Origin: Absidia repens
Taxonomy: Eukaryota > Mucoromycota > Mucoromycetes > Mucorales > Cunninghamellaceae
Length of the DNA stretch: 64,000 bases
Reading direction: 5' to 3'
NCBI GenBank assembly: GCA_002105175.1
Contig: MCGE01000003.1
Span: 496,001-560,000, forward strand
In this document: positions 37,401-49,062 of the stretch, piece by piece
Layout: the number at the start of each line of letters is the position of its first letter
Position numbering within the stretch: position 1 is the first letter of the stretch
Translations under genes and position numbers: made by a program
The notes under the pieces: generated by a model
Seen by the model: only the letters and a program-made list of their open reading frames with translations
Databases searched by the model: none
What the model was told of the DNA's origin: nothing

Positions 37401-38289
37401 ATTAAGGTTCATGGCGGTTCTTGATGAAATGCACCATCTGTACATCATATGATTTTCTGCCTTTTACTTTCATATTGTCCCTATTTATAAAATTTTTCCC
37501 AGTGTCTACGCCCAGGCTCCAATCTCTCCAATTTTGAGACCAAAACATATATTGTGAAATGAAAATGTGAACCAAGTCCTGTTGATTTGGAGGGCAGAGT
37601 GATCAACTTCAGCTCTATCTCGCCAAAAAGGAATTCCTCGCCTGTCGCTCATTTGAATCCCATAAAACATTTAAGTAGCATTTTATGAAAGAATTGCTCC
37701 TTGCGAAGTTTGGAAGGAAGAAAAAGAAAGTGATAGATAAAATCAAGAGATGTGGGTTCAAAAAAAAAAAAAAAAAAAAAAAAAGGGACTGGACGAAACA
37801 TTGGGAAAACTCTTTCATCAAGTGTGTCCATCAATATCCCAAGTTATGTCGAAAGGTGTTTTGCACACTTATAAAAGTGCAGGTATATAATTTTTATCAA
37901 TCGATTTTAGTGGCCAAGTGTTTGGGGAATGGTTGTATCATACGTATGGTTCGAATACTAAAGAAGTCCTACGAATGTGAATTTGACAGTGTGATGGTAA
38001 TATTGGCATGAAATATAGAAAGTTAATGTTCGTAATGACACCTAGAACATATAAAAAAAATTCGATAAGAATTCAATCTTTCAGCTACACTATCACTGAT
38101 ACGGAAAAGAGTTCATATATCATCATGAGTGAAAGAAAGCACATCAGTATACTGATATGAAATTCAAACATCGAATCCAGCGCATTTCTTATTTGGGATC
38201 ATTTATCCTTTTTGAGTGGGTGGTTAAGGTTTATGTTTTTTCTTTTATTTATTTATTTTCTTCTTGAATAGATCTCACTACCGCTCTAC

Positions 38290-38326
<37 letters not shown>

Positions 38327-38373
38327 TCTCTTTGTCTCTTTTTATTGTATATTTACTTTTATTTTAATATTCC
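37401..38373. other. Upstream region of the P450 gene
   Basis: No gene supported. Contains a poly(A) run (about 37760-37783) and a (CT)n microsatellite (about 38292-38322) shortly before the P450 start; pyrimidine tracts of this kind are common in fungal promoters. Confidence 0.45.
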
Positions 38374-40021
38374 ATGGGGACTATCGCATCTACTATATTA
38401 TCAATTGGGGTTTCATACATCTTCTCACAGGTCCTAAGCCGGTACATATGGATCAATAAGAAAGCTGATGGTACAGCAAAGCAGCCTTGGGCACCTTCTC
38501 CTTCAATGCTTCCTTGGATGTGGAATGGTCTACAAGACTATCAAATGAAAGGATCAAGGATATTCACGGAATGGGCGAATGATTGTGGTCACTTTTTCTC
38601 CGTCAAGTTGGGTCAAAAGCGCGTGTTGGTCCTGAATGACGGTCCACTGGTGAAACATCTGTTGATTAATAAAGATCAATACAACTCCTCCAAGGTGGTC
38701 TCTGGTATGAATGAAATAATATTGACTGATAATGGTAAGGATACAGGACTAATGGGGGAGACGATCAAATGGTCGAGAAAAGATGAACACTCACCTTGAA
38801 GCATATTTATTAGGTAAAACGGTCTACTCTGCTCCGTTCACTCTCTACTGGTCACGTATTCGAAGATCTATTTCTGGTGCCATCAACTCAACATCAGCTT
38901 CCTGGTTTGATGCCTTATTTATAAAGCAAAGTGAAAAATTGGTACAAGCAATCACACAAGCATGGGATGAATCGCAGCAACAAAACGGGGGGAAAGTGAA
39001 TGGAGATCAGCTTCGTGGTTTGGTGGATATGGTATCTTTAGACACGGCATTAGCTATGGTAATGGAACAATCACAAGTGGATCCCGATATTATGGTAAAA
39101 GTATTGCAACTGGTAGCCTCATTGGAACAAGAACAAGCCAAGCCATGGATGCAATATACGACCTTCCATATTCCTGGGGTGTCTTTACTTTTAGCCCTTC
39201 GTAACCTCTTTTTGGGTGATACTTCTGTACAACACCGGAACAACTTGATCAGTTATTTTATGGACTGGACTCGGGTGGACAAAACAGAGCATGGCAAAAA
39301 ACAGCAACAATCTGCAGGTGGTCCTCCTCAAATGGCAAAATTTATGTGTGATATTCAAGCATCTAAAAACGACCCTGAACCGGAACAGCTCAAGAAAGAT
39401 GAAGTTATAATCAACCTGATGCATATCACTCTCCACAGCTACAAGTACTTATCAACTGCCATTTTTAGTATGATCCAACGATTAGCCACACTGCCGGATA
39501 TCCAAGATCAATTGCGGACCAATCCATCTTTTGCTGATGCATTTGTCAAGGAATCACTTCGGTATGACCCGCCTGTGCGTGCGTATACTCATTCAAGTCG
39601 CGTGGATCAAGATATCGATATCGGAAATCAAAGCTACCGGGTGGACGAGGACTCTGAACTAGTGGTCAACTTAGATGCCATTCACTTCGACCCTGATTAT
39701 TATTCTCATCCCACTGTTTTCAATCCTGATCGATTTGTTTCATCTTCTGATGCTACCGCTGCTAGTCAGACTGTATCTGTTCTTGATGAAAATCCAAAAA
39801 AGCTTCCAGCCCGCGACCATTTGGCGTTTGGTGTGGGCCGCCGCTTTTGTCAAGGCTCCAGGATTAGTGAAGAATTTCTCAAGGTCGTGATATTGAACCT
39901 CGTACACTCATATACCTTTCGTGGTGGAAATACCGACAATGTACATAAACCTGGTGGTGTATGGTCATGGACTGGTAGAGATGAATCAATGGGGACGACA
40001 ATTACATTTGAAAAGCGATAA
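38374..40021 (+). CDS. Cytochrome P450 monooxygenase
   Basis: Haem-thiolate monooxygenase, expected on the ER through an N-terminal membrane helix (TILSIGVSYIFSQVL). Two exons, 38374-38734 and 38814-40021, joined by a 79-bp GT-AG intron; 522 residues. The intron explains the apparent frame change: joined, it reads DNGKTVYSAPFTLYWSRIRR, the usual C-helix region. The K-helix ExxR is E367-SLR370 and the haem-binding signature FGVGRRFCQG spans 459-468, with C466 as the axial ligand. The PERF-like segment is NPDRF. Oddly, the I-helix region (LMHITLHSYKYLSTAI, about 322-337) lacks the usual [AG]Gx[DE]T[TS] oxygen-activation motif. The substrate is unknown and no pathway neighbours are present. AATAAA at 40179-40184. 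Confidence 0.9.
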
Positions 40022-40349
40022 TCAACACAACACTCTTGCCAAAAGAAGAAAAAGCGGTGACTTAAGTAGAATATTACTGTTACTTAGTTATAGCTGATGT
40101 AGTTTTACTTTTTTATATATATTTTACATGTGGCATACTCCCTTTTTTTTTGGTTTTTATTTACTGTTTATACATCATAATAAATAGCATTAATTATATA
40201 CAAGATTTGACTTATTTGATACGTTATCATGTTGTAGAATGGGGATCACCTTGACTTGATGTGATCTTGTGATGAAATTTATATTACTATACTCAAGCAG
40301 TAGTTATCTTAGTATTTGAGTAATTTAGGTGGCGTATGGTGAGCTCATG

Positions 40350-40965
40350 AGAATATGGAGAGGGGATGAACAAGGCGGGGTGCATTTATTAAAAGATAAC
40401 AACTATCAACGTGAATCAAAGAGGCGACAGTGGTAAAAAAAAAAAAAAAAAAAAAAAAGAAGGATCTATTGCATAAGATATGAGAGACTACTGGGACATT
40501 TTTCATTGAAGGATGAAAAGGAGACATATTTTATTCAATATAGAATCGAACTATTAACAAAATAAAGTAATGTAAGCTAATGATGGCTTCAAAAAACCAT
40601 TCGATGATGGTTCTAAATCCTAAATCCAAATTGAAAGGATTTCCCCATGCATTTTGTTATCCCTGAGCTGAAACCCTTTCTAAACTAGTCCTGACACTAT
40701 TCTATGATTACCATAAACTCAAAAGAAGTTAAATGGTGAAGGAAAGAGCGCAACGGTATATTTTACGTTTGCGGGATTTGAAATGATCGTGTGCCCCTCT
40801 TGCTGAATTGCAGGCCCTTTTTTTTTAACAAAAAACTCAGTTCCAGAAATCCGTTAACTTGCTACATATAACATGCCTACACATCATAATAATGATATTA
40901 CCCACTCAAACGATGCAACTTCGTGTTTGCATTGATATCGTTATTGTGGGTCCCTACAAAAGCAT
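40350..40965 (-). repeat. Dispersed repeat family 1, minus-oriented copy
   Basis: Core at 40622-40650, TTTATTCAATATAGAATCG near 40531-40549, CTAAACTAGTCCTGACAC near 40681-40698, GCGGGATTTGAAATGATC near 40771-40788, and a terminal GATATTACCCAC...GTTATTGTGGGTCCC stretch also seen after the copy at 16.0 kb. A fragment of the GC-richer module (TTGGGCCCCAAGGGGCTAC) follows at about 40995-41013. Boundaries are approximate. Confidence 0.7.
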
Positions 40966-41039
40966 ATCGAATTGAGGAAAGCTTATCACAACCATTGGGC
41001 CCCAAGGGGCTACACATCATAGTACGACATGGATAAGTC

Positions 41040-41549
41040 GTCCGGTACACTATTCTCTTTTATAATATCAAAAACACAACATTTTTTATAAGTTCTTCGT
41101 CCTGGATCCTCCTCTACTTCGCTCTCCGAGCATATAATTATCTTATAATTACTATTTATTCAAAACATATACGTGGATTTTGCCCTTCTCATACATCATC
41201 ATCTCCATGCACAAAAACATAAACACATCACACAGACCGCTATAGATATCCACTTTTATATACCTTACATTTGTAACTTTTGACATCACAAATATCAACA
41301 AGAATGGTAATGATTTTTGTATCCGAAAGAGTTCAGCGAATAGAAACAAATCTGGGTTTAATTTGAAAGTGAAATTATTCGAAATAAACGCCCTCATGTA
41401 TTTGTGATGCTAGCCTATATAGCGTACTTCTCATGGTCCTGCGCCTATGATCCTAGAATTCGAGATAATCATATAGCAAACATATCTACTGCCTAATTCG
41501 CGATCATAGGAGGAAAAAATCGGACATTAAAGTCGACTGCGAAAAAAAA
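41040..41549. other. Intergenic; nothing identified
   Basis: AT-rich sequence without recognisable coding or RNA features. Confidence 0.4.
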
Positions 41550-41936
41550 TTCCAAACTTCACTGCCTCACACATGCTATCTTTTTTTTTTTTATGTAGCA
41601 AACTCTTTTTATTTCCTCCCTTCTGAAAAAGGTAAGTGCCTTTCCCCACAAACATTTAAGCACCGCACGCATACCCGACCCTTTTTTTTTTTTTTTTTTT
41701 TTTTTCTCGCTCTCTCTCTCTCTCATTTTTGATGGTGGCCTTACTGTATGTACCAGACTTTTTGCTACTTGGCTCCCTCCCCCGGGTGTTATTTTTATTG
41801 AACAAGTTCCTACACCTTTTGGATTGTAAGACACGATACGAATAGAAAATGACGACGTTGTTGAAAAGCTGGGTATTACTGACTATGTATTCTGCTTTTC
41901 TTTTTCTAGATTGACGGCGGTGTTACTGTGTCTGAC
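41550..41936. repeat. Long direct repeat, left copy (387 bp)
   Basis: Nearly identical to 42744-43135, starting TTCCAAACTTCACTGCCTC and ending ACTGTGTCTGAC. It includes a poly(T)-(CT)n stretch. A partial third copy of its inner part (TTGCTACTTGGCTCCCTC onward) follows directly at about 41935-42060. No TG...CA ends, so an LTR is not supported. Confidence 0.9.
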
Positions 41937-42060
41937 TTTTTTGCTACTTGGCTCCCTCCCCCCGGTGTTATTTTATTGAACAAGATCCTACACCTTTTGG
42001 AATGTAAGACAGAGCATGAATGAAAAGGCGACTATGTTGAAAGTGGAGCTTACTAATAAT

Positions 42061-42743
42061 CTTTCTCTCTCTCTCTCTTTTTGAATTCGGCCAGTCTTGT
42101 GTTGATGATGCTGACCTTGTTTTGACTTTTGGATCTGACGACGATGGTGGTGTTTTTTTTTTTTTTTATCTTGATCATCTCAATCATCTCACTGGTCAGG
42201 GTTTTTGTGGTGGTGTGTGTTGGGTGTTGTCCGAACGTCTTATGTTCCTTTGCAGGCTCAAGTAGGTGGGGCTTGTGGGGGGATGTAAGGTCGTTGAATG
42301 CTGCTGCTGTGATTTGCGAGGATGGCCTTTTTATCTCTGGATAATCTGGGGGTAATCTGGATGATGGATGATAGATGATGATTGTTTTACTGAGCTGGAG
42401 ATGTGCTTGGTATATAACAATCAGATGTTGTCCTAAGGCGCATGGGGGGTCCGTTAGAGTGCGTTCCACACCTGGTCACAGCAGTAAGGGGCAACATTAG
42501 TTGGTATTGGTTTAGTCACGTTCGCATGGGGGTTGCATCTTTGGTCGGCCTATCCTGCGTTCTCTCTGGCTATTCAGTCCTTGGGCAAGGCGCCAATATT
42601 TTAACGTAGCACATACGTCAATTGGACATCACTGGACTCTGTACTGTGGGATGGTTGTGATGGTTTTATTTCTTTTGCTGGTTACTGTGTGATGGTGACG
42701 CACAATACAACGTAAACATGAATAAAAAACATATTGTCTCTAT
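42061..42743. other. Sequence between direct repeats; no recognised gene
   Basis: GC-richer than its surroundings. A minus-strand open frame of 138 codons (42053-42469) has no family resemblance that I can see and starts or ends in low complexity. Confidence 0.4.
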
Positions 42744-43135
42744 TTCCAAACTTCACTGCCTCACACATGCTATCTTTTTTTTTTTTTATGTAGCAAACTC
42801 TTTTTATTTCCTCCCTTCTGAAAAAGGTAAGTGCCTTTCCCCACAAACATTTAAGCACCGCACGCATACCCGACCCTTTTTTTTTTTTTTTTTTTTTTTT
42901 CTCGCTCTCTCTCTCTCTCATTTTTGATGGTGGCCTTACTGTATGTACCAGACTTTTTGCTACTTGGCTCCCTCCCCCGGGTGTTATTTTTATTGAACAA
43001 GTTCCTACACCTTTTGGATTGTTTGTAAGACACGATACGAATAGAAAATGACGACGTTGTTGAAAAGCTGGGTATTACTGACTATGTATTCTGCTTTTCT
43101 TTTTCTAGATTGACGGCGGTGTTACTGTGTCTGAC
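42744..43135. repeat. Long direct repeat, right copy (392 bp)
   Basis: Near-perfect duplicate of 41550-41936. The visible differences are a 4-base TTTG insertion near 43020 and a poly(T) length change, suggesting a recent duplication. Confidence 0.9.
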
Positions 43136-43199
43136 CTTTTCTTTCTTTACGATATCACCTTCATTGGCAACTGTATGATTTTATGGTCGTCTTCGGGTT

Positions 43200-43500
43200 T
43201 GTGTCTGAACTTGAATCAAGGGCGTTTTGAAATTTCAATAGAAACGTTATGGGAAGCCCTTACCTTTTGGATTTGTGAATTTTGACCACCCTTAAATAGG
43301 TATTTGAATCGGATGCGTTTGGAAATCTGGAATACAATAACATGGGAAAACTCCTCCATTTTGGATTTGTGATTTTGGACCAGCATTTGATTAATCAACT
43401 TGGATTAGTGCCTTTAGAACCTACATTAATATAGATTAGCGTCTCTTGTCGTAGTTTACATTGATATCTAATAAATTTATTGTCTCTCTTTATTTTATCA
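43200..43500 (+). repeat. Diverged core repeat, two cores in tandem
   Basis: Two degenerate cores about 113 bp apart (TATGGGAAGCCCTTACCTTT, 43230-43249; CATGGGAAAACTCCTCCATT, 43343-43362), each followed by TTGGATTTGTGA. The tail resembles that of elements A/B (TAGTTTACATTGATATC). Confidence 0.6.
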
Positions 43501-44321
43501 TACATTGACGTCGTTTTCATCCCTTGCCTAAATGGATACAGTTCCAGTATTTTGATCGGAATTGTTTTCCAGGTAGAGTAGTACCACTTGTCTTCAGCAG
43601 CTATCTTCTTCACTTGTCTGCATTTGAATAAAAGTATAAAGCAATTGCGCTTCAAATTGCTAATAGTATTGTCGTTGACATTATCCATCAAATCTCACAA
43701 AACACCACTATTGCCTTTTACGATTTTCCGTTAAATCAAATAAAGATCATTTCATGCACGTGTATATTTGAGTATCGTGCTAAAAAGATGTTGGCGATTC
43801 CATATCAGACTTCAGTTAGTCGTTATAGTTTCTATCGAAAGCTTATCATCATAATAGAAATAATAGATTAAGATGCAATCAGCATGTGCCCATTCCCGCT
43901 ATAATGTACTAATAGCACTTTAACCCATAATCGTCTTATTTTCTTTCTCTCACTCGTCCCCTCTTGATCATAGCGTGGATATAATTCCCTGTCCCCCACC
44001 ACTATCCCGGATTTCTGCGAAACAGACATATATAAATTTTACAAAGCCCCCAGTAGAGTGTCAAAGTGTTTATTTTATTTTGGAAGAAAAAAAAAAAGCG
44101 GATGGGACAAGATGAATATATGAAGTGGAAGTATATATTTATATATATATATATATATATATATAGATATAATAACAATAGATAGTTTAATATCCATAAT
44201 AAAATGTAACTAAACTATACATAATTTACAAATCGAGGGGCCAAAATAAAGGATCGAATCAATCGTTCGTAATGTGCGCTTTTGTGTGCGTCCTTGTTGT
44301 GTGTGCTACTTGTCCCATCTC
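43501..44321. other. Downstream of RPN8; no gene seen
   Basis: AT-rich, with a TA microsatellite at about 44141-44164. No coding sequence supported. Confidence 0.45.
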
Positions 44322-44922
44322 CTATTTTGATGATTTGCTATTAAGTTCGTCCTTTTTCGTTGCTGTTGCTGTTGATGACGATGATGATGATGGGGAAGTG
44401 GGAATTGTTTCTTTTGGTTCACCATCGATGACCAGAGGAGTGGTCGAGGTCAACGAAGTTTCACCTTTGAGGTCTTCAATTTTGTTGTCGATCAAATTGT
44501 GTAACGCAATAACAGAGCGGATCAGACTAGACAAATACATCAGTAACAGTTGGTCGTTTGTTGGTGCTGAAGGCCTGTACCATAAATTGTGATTCCAAGT
44601 TGGGCAATAGGTCGAAAATATCCTGCAAGTTGTAGATAATTTGATAGTTCACGGGTAATTGACAAGAGTCTATCTTCTCGAAATAATCACGGATTTCCTC
44701 TAATCGTCCTTGTAATTCTGATAAAGAGCTTAGTTGTCCACCGATACGCATCGATAACGTGCCTACTGCATTGTCCTTGATATCCCGCAATAAATGTTCT
44801 ACGCCGATTTCTCCAGCTTCTTCTGCCACGATTTCAGAAGGTACGTACATGAATGTCTTTGTAGCTGCTGTTCCGTCCTGTTATAAGCCATAAAAAGAAT
44901 CATCGTATTGTTAAGGTATGTC

Positions 44923-44962
<40 letters not shown>

Positions 44963-45613
44963 CCCCCCAACCGGGAATGGTATTTACGTCTTTGATTTCT
45001 TCAATAGAAAAGTAGGCATCGGTAGGAATTTCCACATCATTTGGCTTGACATTGGCAATCACTAACATTGGATTTGGATTATATCGTTTAAAGATTTCAC
45101 TGACTTCCAAATCATTTGAGCGTAACTTGGGTCCACTGTGATCCCATCGATCAATTTTTCCTTAGCTATTCAAGATAGTCGTATAGAAAAAAAGCACGTG
45201 AGATAATTTTACTGATTTCTTCACGATAAATGCGTGCCTGTTTTGATCTTCCCATTAACCTTTTTGAACATATCGCTCATTGCTTTAATGTAGTTGTGGT
45301 CCAAAAACCATACAGCGGGATCTTTTTCATCTTCTTCGAAAGGCACTAGAGGGAAAATAAAATAGAATAATACAACAATCCATAACTGGTAAGACAAAAA
45401 AAATCTTGAAATATATATATATATATATACACCCTTACCTGCAAAACTATTTGCGACGTTGATAGCTTTGCCTTTGTGTTGACCTAAAAGTGCTCCTACA
45501 ACGCGCTTTTTGGTATCCTTAGCGACACGGTTATAATGATCAGTTGCTGATAATAGGACAAGAGGATGTATCTGAACTGTTGTTGCGGTTGAGACGATAG
45601 CAAGTGAAGGCAT
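44322..45613 (-). pseudogene. RPN8: 26S proteasome regulatory subunit Rpn8 (PSMD7), reading frame disrupted
   Basis: Rpn8 is the non-catalytic MPN subunit that pairs with Rpn11 in the proteasome lid. Four exons are recognisable: 45439-45613, 45253-45345, 44988-45165, 44322-44877. The sequence is clearly Rpn8: [77 protein letters not shown]. But the intron-2 donor reads GG instead of GT at 45251-45252; exon 3 lacks one base near 45146-45149, just before the conserved W-[YF]-H-[ST]-G-P-K, whose Tyr reads Asp; and exon 4 is out of frame by two bases near 44558-44564. Everything else, including the Ser-rich tail, remains in good order. This is a young pseudogene, or a cluster of sequence errors in an essential gene. 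Confidence 0.85.
44925..44961. repeat. Poly(A) run inside an RPN8 intron
   Basis: A 37-base A run within the third intron; on the RPN8 coding strand this is poly(T). Similar runs lie in introns of the neighbouring phospholipase D gene. Confidence 0.85.
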
Positions 45614-45840
45614 AATAAATGTCAAAAGAACAAGAAAAGTTAGCCGCGTGTCCCAATTTGTTTACCTTGGACGGCATTCAAAAATGGTACAAATAGGGAA
45701 GATTATTTAAAATCCCGCTTTGGAACTTGCTTGGAGTAAAAAGGGGTGGAAGTGGATGATATACAAATGCCAAACGTTGTGGTGTTTCCTCACTAACAAA
45801 AGCATTCTTGGATTATCCACGTGGAGTTCGGGGAAACACC

Positions 45841-45847
45841 TATAAAA
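45841..45847 (+). promoter_or_regulatory. Possible TATA box for phospholipase D
   Basis: TATAAAA in the 407-bp divergent gap between RPN8 and the phospholipase D start, 174 bases before the chosen ATG. A putative 5'-UTR intron (GTAAGTTC at 45960-45967 to CCTATAG at 46009-46015) lies between. Positional evidence only. Confidence 0.3.
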
Positions 45848-46020
45848 GTCATTTTTTTCCCACCATCGATACAGTGAAGACAACTGCATTGCCGTGCCCT
45901 CACCACGTATGGTCATAAATTCCCGTTGAGAACATGGCCGACACTTTACGATATATCTTGTAAGTTCTTTTTTTTTTTTGTTTCTTTATTAACTCTTCTT
46001 TGTTTTCTCCTATAGATCTA

Positions 46021-46404
46021 ATGACCCGATTATTTTTTTTCCGCTTATATCGACTATCTCTTGTCACTCTTTTTTCTATTGTCATAACCACACATTTATG
46101 TTCTGTGATTGATGCAACTGTGGAAGGTAAGTTTCTGGATCCACATGTTTACACTCCGCTCATGCCATCTAATAGTAAATAGATATAGTTCGTTTGCCCC
46201 CGTAAGAAGCAATAGTAACATTGACTGGCTGATTGATGGTCATGGTAAATATACCTTAGTAAACAAATCGATGTCGAAGTTAGCTCACTCATATTATTTC
46301 ATAGATTACTTTGAGTCAACAATCGATGTCATATCGTCAGCAAAGTCATACTTGTATATTTCCGCTTGGTGGCTAACTCCCAAAGTGGTATGTGAATGTT
46401 CTTG

Positions 46405-46442
<38 letters not shown>

Positions 46443-48294
46443 GTATGGATATCATCTAATCACCACTTCTATTTTTGCTAGTATCTTCGACGGCCGCCAC
46501 ATGAAGGCGATAATGAGGATTATCGACTGGATATTTTACTGAAAAGGAAAGCGGACGAAGGGGTCCGAATATACGTGGTTCTTTACCGAGCTTATGTTAC
46601 TTTGGGCTCTGGCTACGCAAAAAGCTTTCTTGAAGGCCTTCACCCTGACATCCATGGTAAACATTTTTTAAGTGCCGATAACAAAGACTTCCCTAAAAAA
46701 GAATCCCGCTGATCTTTTTTTTTTTTTTTTTTGATCTTTGTAGTCATTAGAAGTCCTGAAGTGCCTTTGATATGGTCATTTCACGAGGTAATCAGCAATT
46801 TATATGTTAACTACTGCAGCAGATCTACTTACTTTTATTTCCATAGAAATTTATTATCGCTGACGGCAAGCAGACTATCATTGGAGGATTTGATCTATCG
46901 TATGCGTAAGTTTGGAAGAGGAGAACAGCTTGTCATATGTTATCGTTTCTACTGACAACCAATATATTTGTTGTTTTTTTATACTAGTCGGTGGGATAAC
47001 TACACTCATGGTTTGACTGACTACACTGGTGACATATATCCTGGGCAAGAATACAGTAATCCACGCGTCCGGGATTTTGATCATGGTAAGCCAAAAAAAA
47101 AAAAAAAAAAAAAAAATGGCAGATGAGTATGTAGGAATAGCAGAAAACTAACATTATCGACGGTTGTTGCTTTTCTTTTCAGTTGAAGATTCTGAACTGA
47201 CCTTAATCGATCGCACTGTGATTCCACGTATGCCTTGGCACGATATTTCAATGGCTATGGTAAGCTATCAGTCTCATGTTTCCTGCTAAGTATATAAAAT
47301 ACAATGTTAACATTTATCTGATAATAGAAAGGCGGGTTTACGTATGATCTGGAGTATCATTTTGTGGCTAGATGGAATTATATTCGTCAAATGGAACTCT
47401 TTGAGGGTTACAAATTGCCTGTATTGCCTCAACCCTCTCCACCAATGGAAACAACAAGTCAAAACAACAGTGAACCAAACAGGACCAATCAAGTTCAGGT
47501 GGTGCGTAGTGCCAGTTATTGGAATATGGAACTCAACAATGAATACTCGTATTATCAAGCTCATTTGGATCTTATCGCCGAGGCCAAGCACTACATCTAC
47601 ATTGAAAATCAATACTTCAGTAAGTGTACTATGGGAAGTTTTAAAGCAGACAAGTTTCACAACTTATTTTTTATTTATGAATAGTCAGCAGCATAGATAG
47701 TGAAGGTGCAGTTATCAACAAAGTGGCCAAGGCAATTGTAGATCGGATCAAACTAGCACACAAAAAAGGGGAAAAATTCAGAGTCATTGTTGTTCTGCCA
47801 ATACTTCCTGCCTTCCAAGGTGAAATGAATGCGTCGTCCGAAAGCAATGCAATTAGGTAATGCGATTAGCAACAAATTCAAGAATAAAAAAAAAAAGGGT
47901 ATGGTTATATATATATCTAAGTTTGTATTTATTTATTCTCATATCAATCTATAGGGCTTTAATGTATCTACAGTATGCGAGTATATCACGTAGCAAACAT
48001 TCGGTTCACAACAAACTTAAAAAAGCTGGAATCAACCCATCCGATTATATAGAATGGTATTCTCTGAGAACTTTTGACAAAATTACACCTCCGGCAACGA
48101 CAAGGCAGCAACAGAACAGTAACCTGACGAACTCCCAACAAAAACAACAAGATGAGATCAATTCTTATGTCACCGAAATGGTTTATATTCACAGCAAAAT
48201 CATGATTGTGGATGATAAAAAAGCTTTGGTTGGCTCAGGTAACATTGAAATCAAAGGAAAAAGGAAACAGTCGCTAATCTTGCTGTTTAATTAC

Positions 48295-48326
<32 letters not shown>

Positions 48327-48996
48327 TTATGTACTTCTCCTGCGACATTTCAGCAAACGTGAATGATCGTTCATTATTAGGTGATCGTGATGCAGAAGTG
48401 GGTGGTGTAGTCGAAGACACAAATCTGGTACCATCTTATATGGGTGGCAAAAAAGTAAACAAAAAAGAAATCATATTGGACTAGTGTGTATTTATTTATC
48501 GTTTCTTTGTTAGTATTTGGCAGGAAAAAGTATTTTAGAACTTCGGCTACGTCTGTGGAAAGAACATATGGGTTTGATGGATGTAAACGATTGGTCAAGT
48601 ATGGCATCTGTGCCGAGCATTCAAGGGAATAATCAATCGATGATGGAACGACAACTCCTGGATCCTCTTGAAGCTACGATGTATCAAAAACTTTGGCGTG
48701 ACCAAGCGAAACAAAATACTATGATTTATCGTGAATTATTCCACTGCGTACCGGATGATACTGTCTCTACTTATGCTCAACATTCTGCTTTTGTATCTGA
48801 ACACAAAAAAATTCCGTATGGGCACTTGGTCAACTATAACAATGCCAGCCAGGGCTACAATACATCAACTATCAAGGCCAAGCTTGATCAAATTCAGGGG
48901 CATCTTGTACAATTCCCCTTGGACTACCTAAACAAATCGAATATGATTAGTAGCAACATTATACAGTTTTTTACCCCCATAGTCATATTTACATGA
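46021..48996 (+). CDS. Phospholipase D (two HKD motifs), with N-terminal signal/anchor segment
   Basis: Hydrolyses phosphatidylcholine-type lipids to phosphatidic acid (family knowledge). Thirteen exons from 46021-46126 to 48514-48996, all with GT-AG introns, give 680 residues. The two catalytic HKD motifs are H158-E-K160-x4-D165 (split by an intron) and H471-S-K473-x4-D478, each followed by the expected glycine patch ([32 protein letters not shown]). The C-terminus ([11 protein letters not shown] ... FFTPIVIFT) is the typical eukaryotic PLD end. No PX or PH domain precedes the catalytic core. Instead the protein starts with a hydrophobic segment ([19 protein letters not shown]), suggesting secretion or membrane anchoring. 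Introns hold poly(A/T) runs of 23-35 bases. AATAAA at 49127-49132. Confidence 0.9.
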
Positions 48997-49030
48997 TAGT
49001 TTACTTTTTGTTATTGTTGTTATTATTATC

Positions 49031-49062
<32 letters not shown>

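Noticed and set aside
38735..38813. Apparent frameshift between two P450 open frames
   Set aside because: A GT-AG intron of 79 bp restores the frame exactly through NGKTVYSAPFT, so no break is needed.
42053..42469. 138-codon minus-strand frame between the direct repeats
   Set aside because: No recognisable domain; includes a poly-Lys stretch from a T run and has no sign of being expressed.
41550..43135. LTR retrotransposon or TRIM element
   Set aside because: The direct repeats lack TG...CA ends, no primer-binding site or polypurine tract is evident, and no gag/pol-like sequence lies between them.
45929..45961. Short MADTLRYIL-type exon as the start of phospholipase D
   Set aside because: Joining it to the next exon does not keep the frame that leads into the PLD core, whereas ATG at 46021 does; it is more likely 5' UTR.
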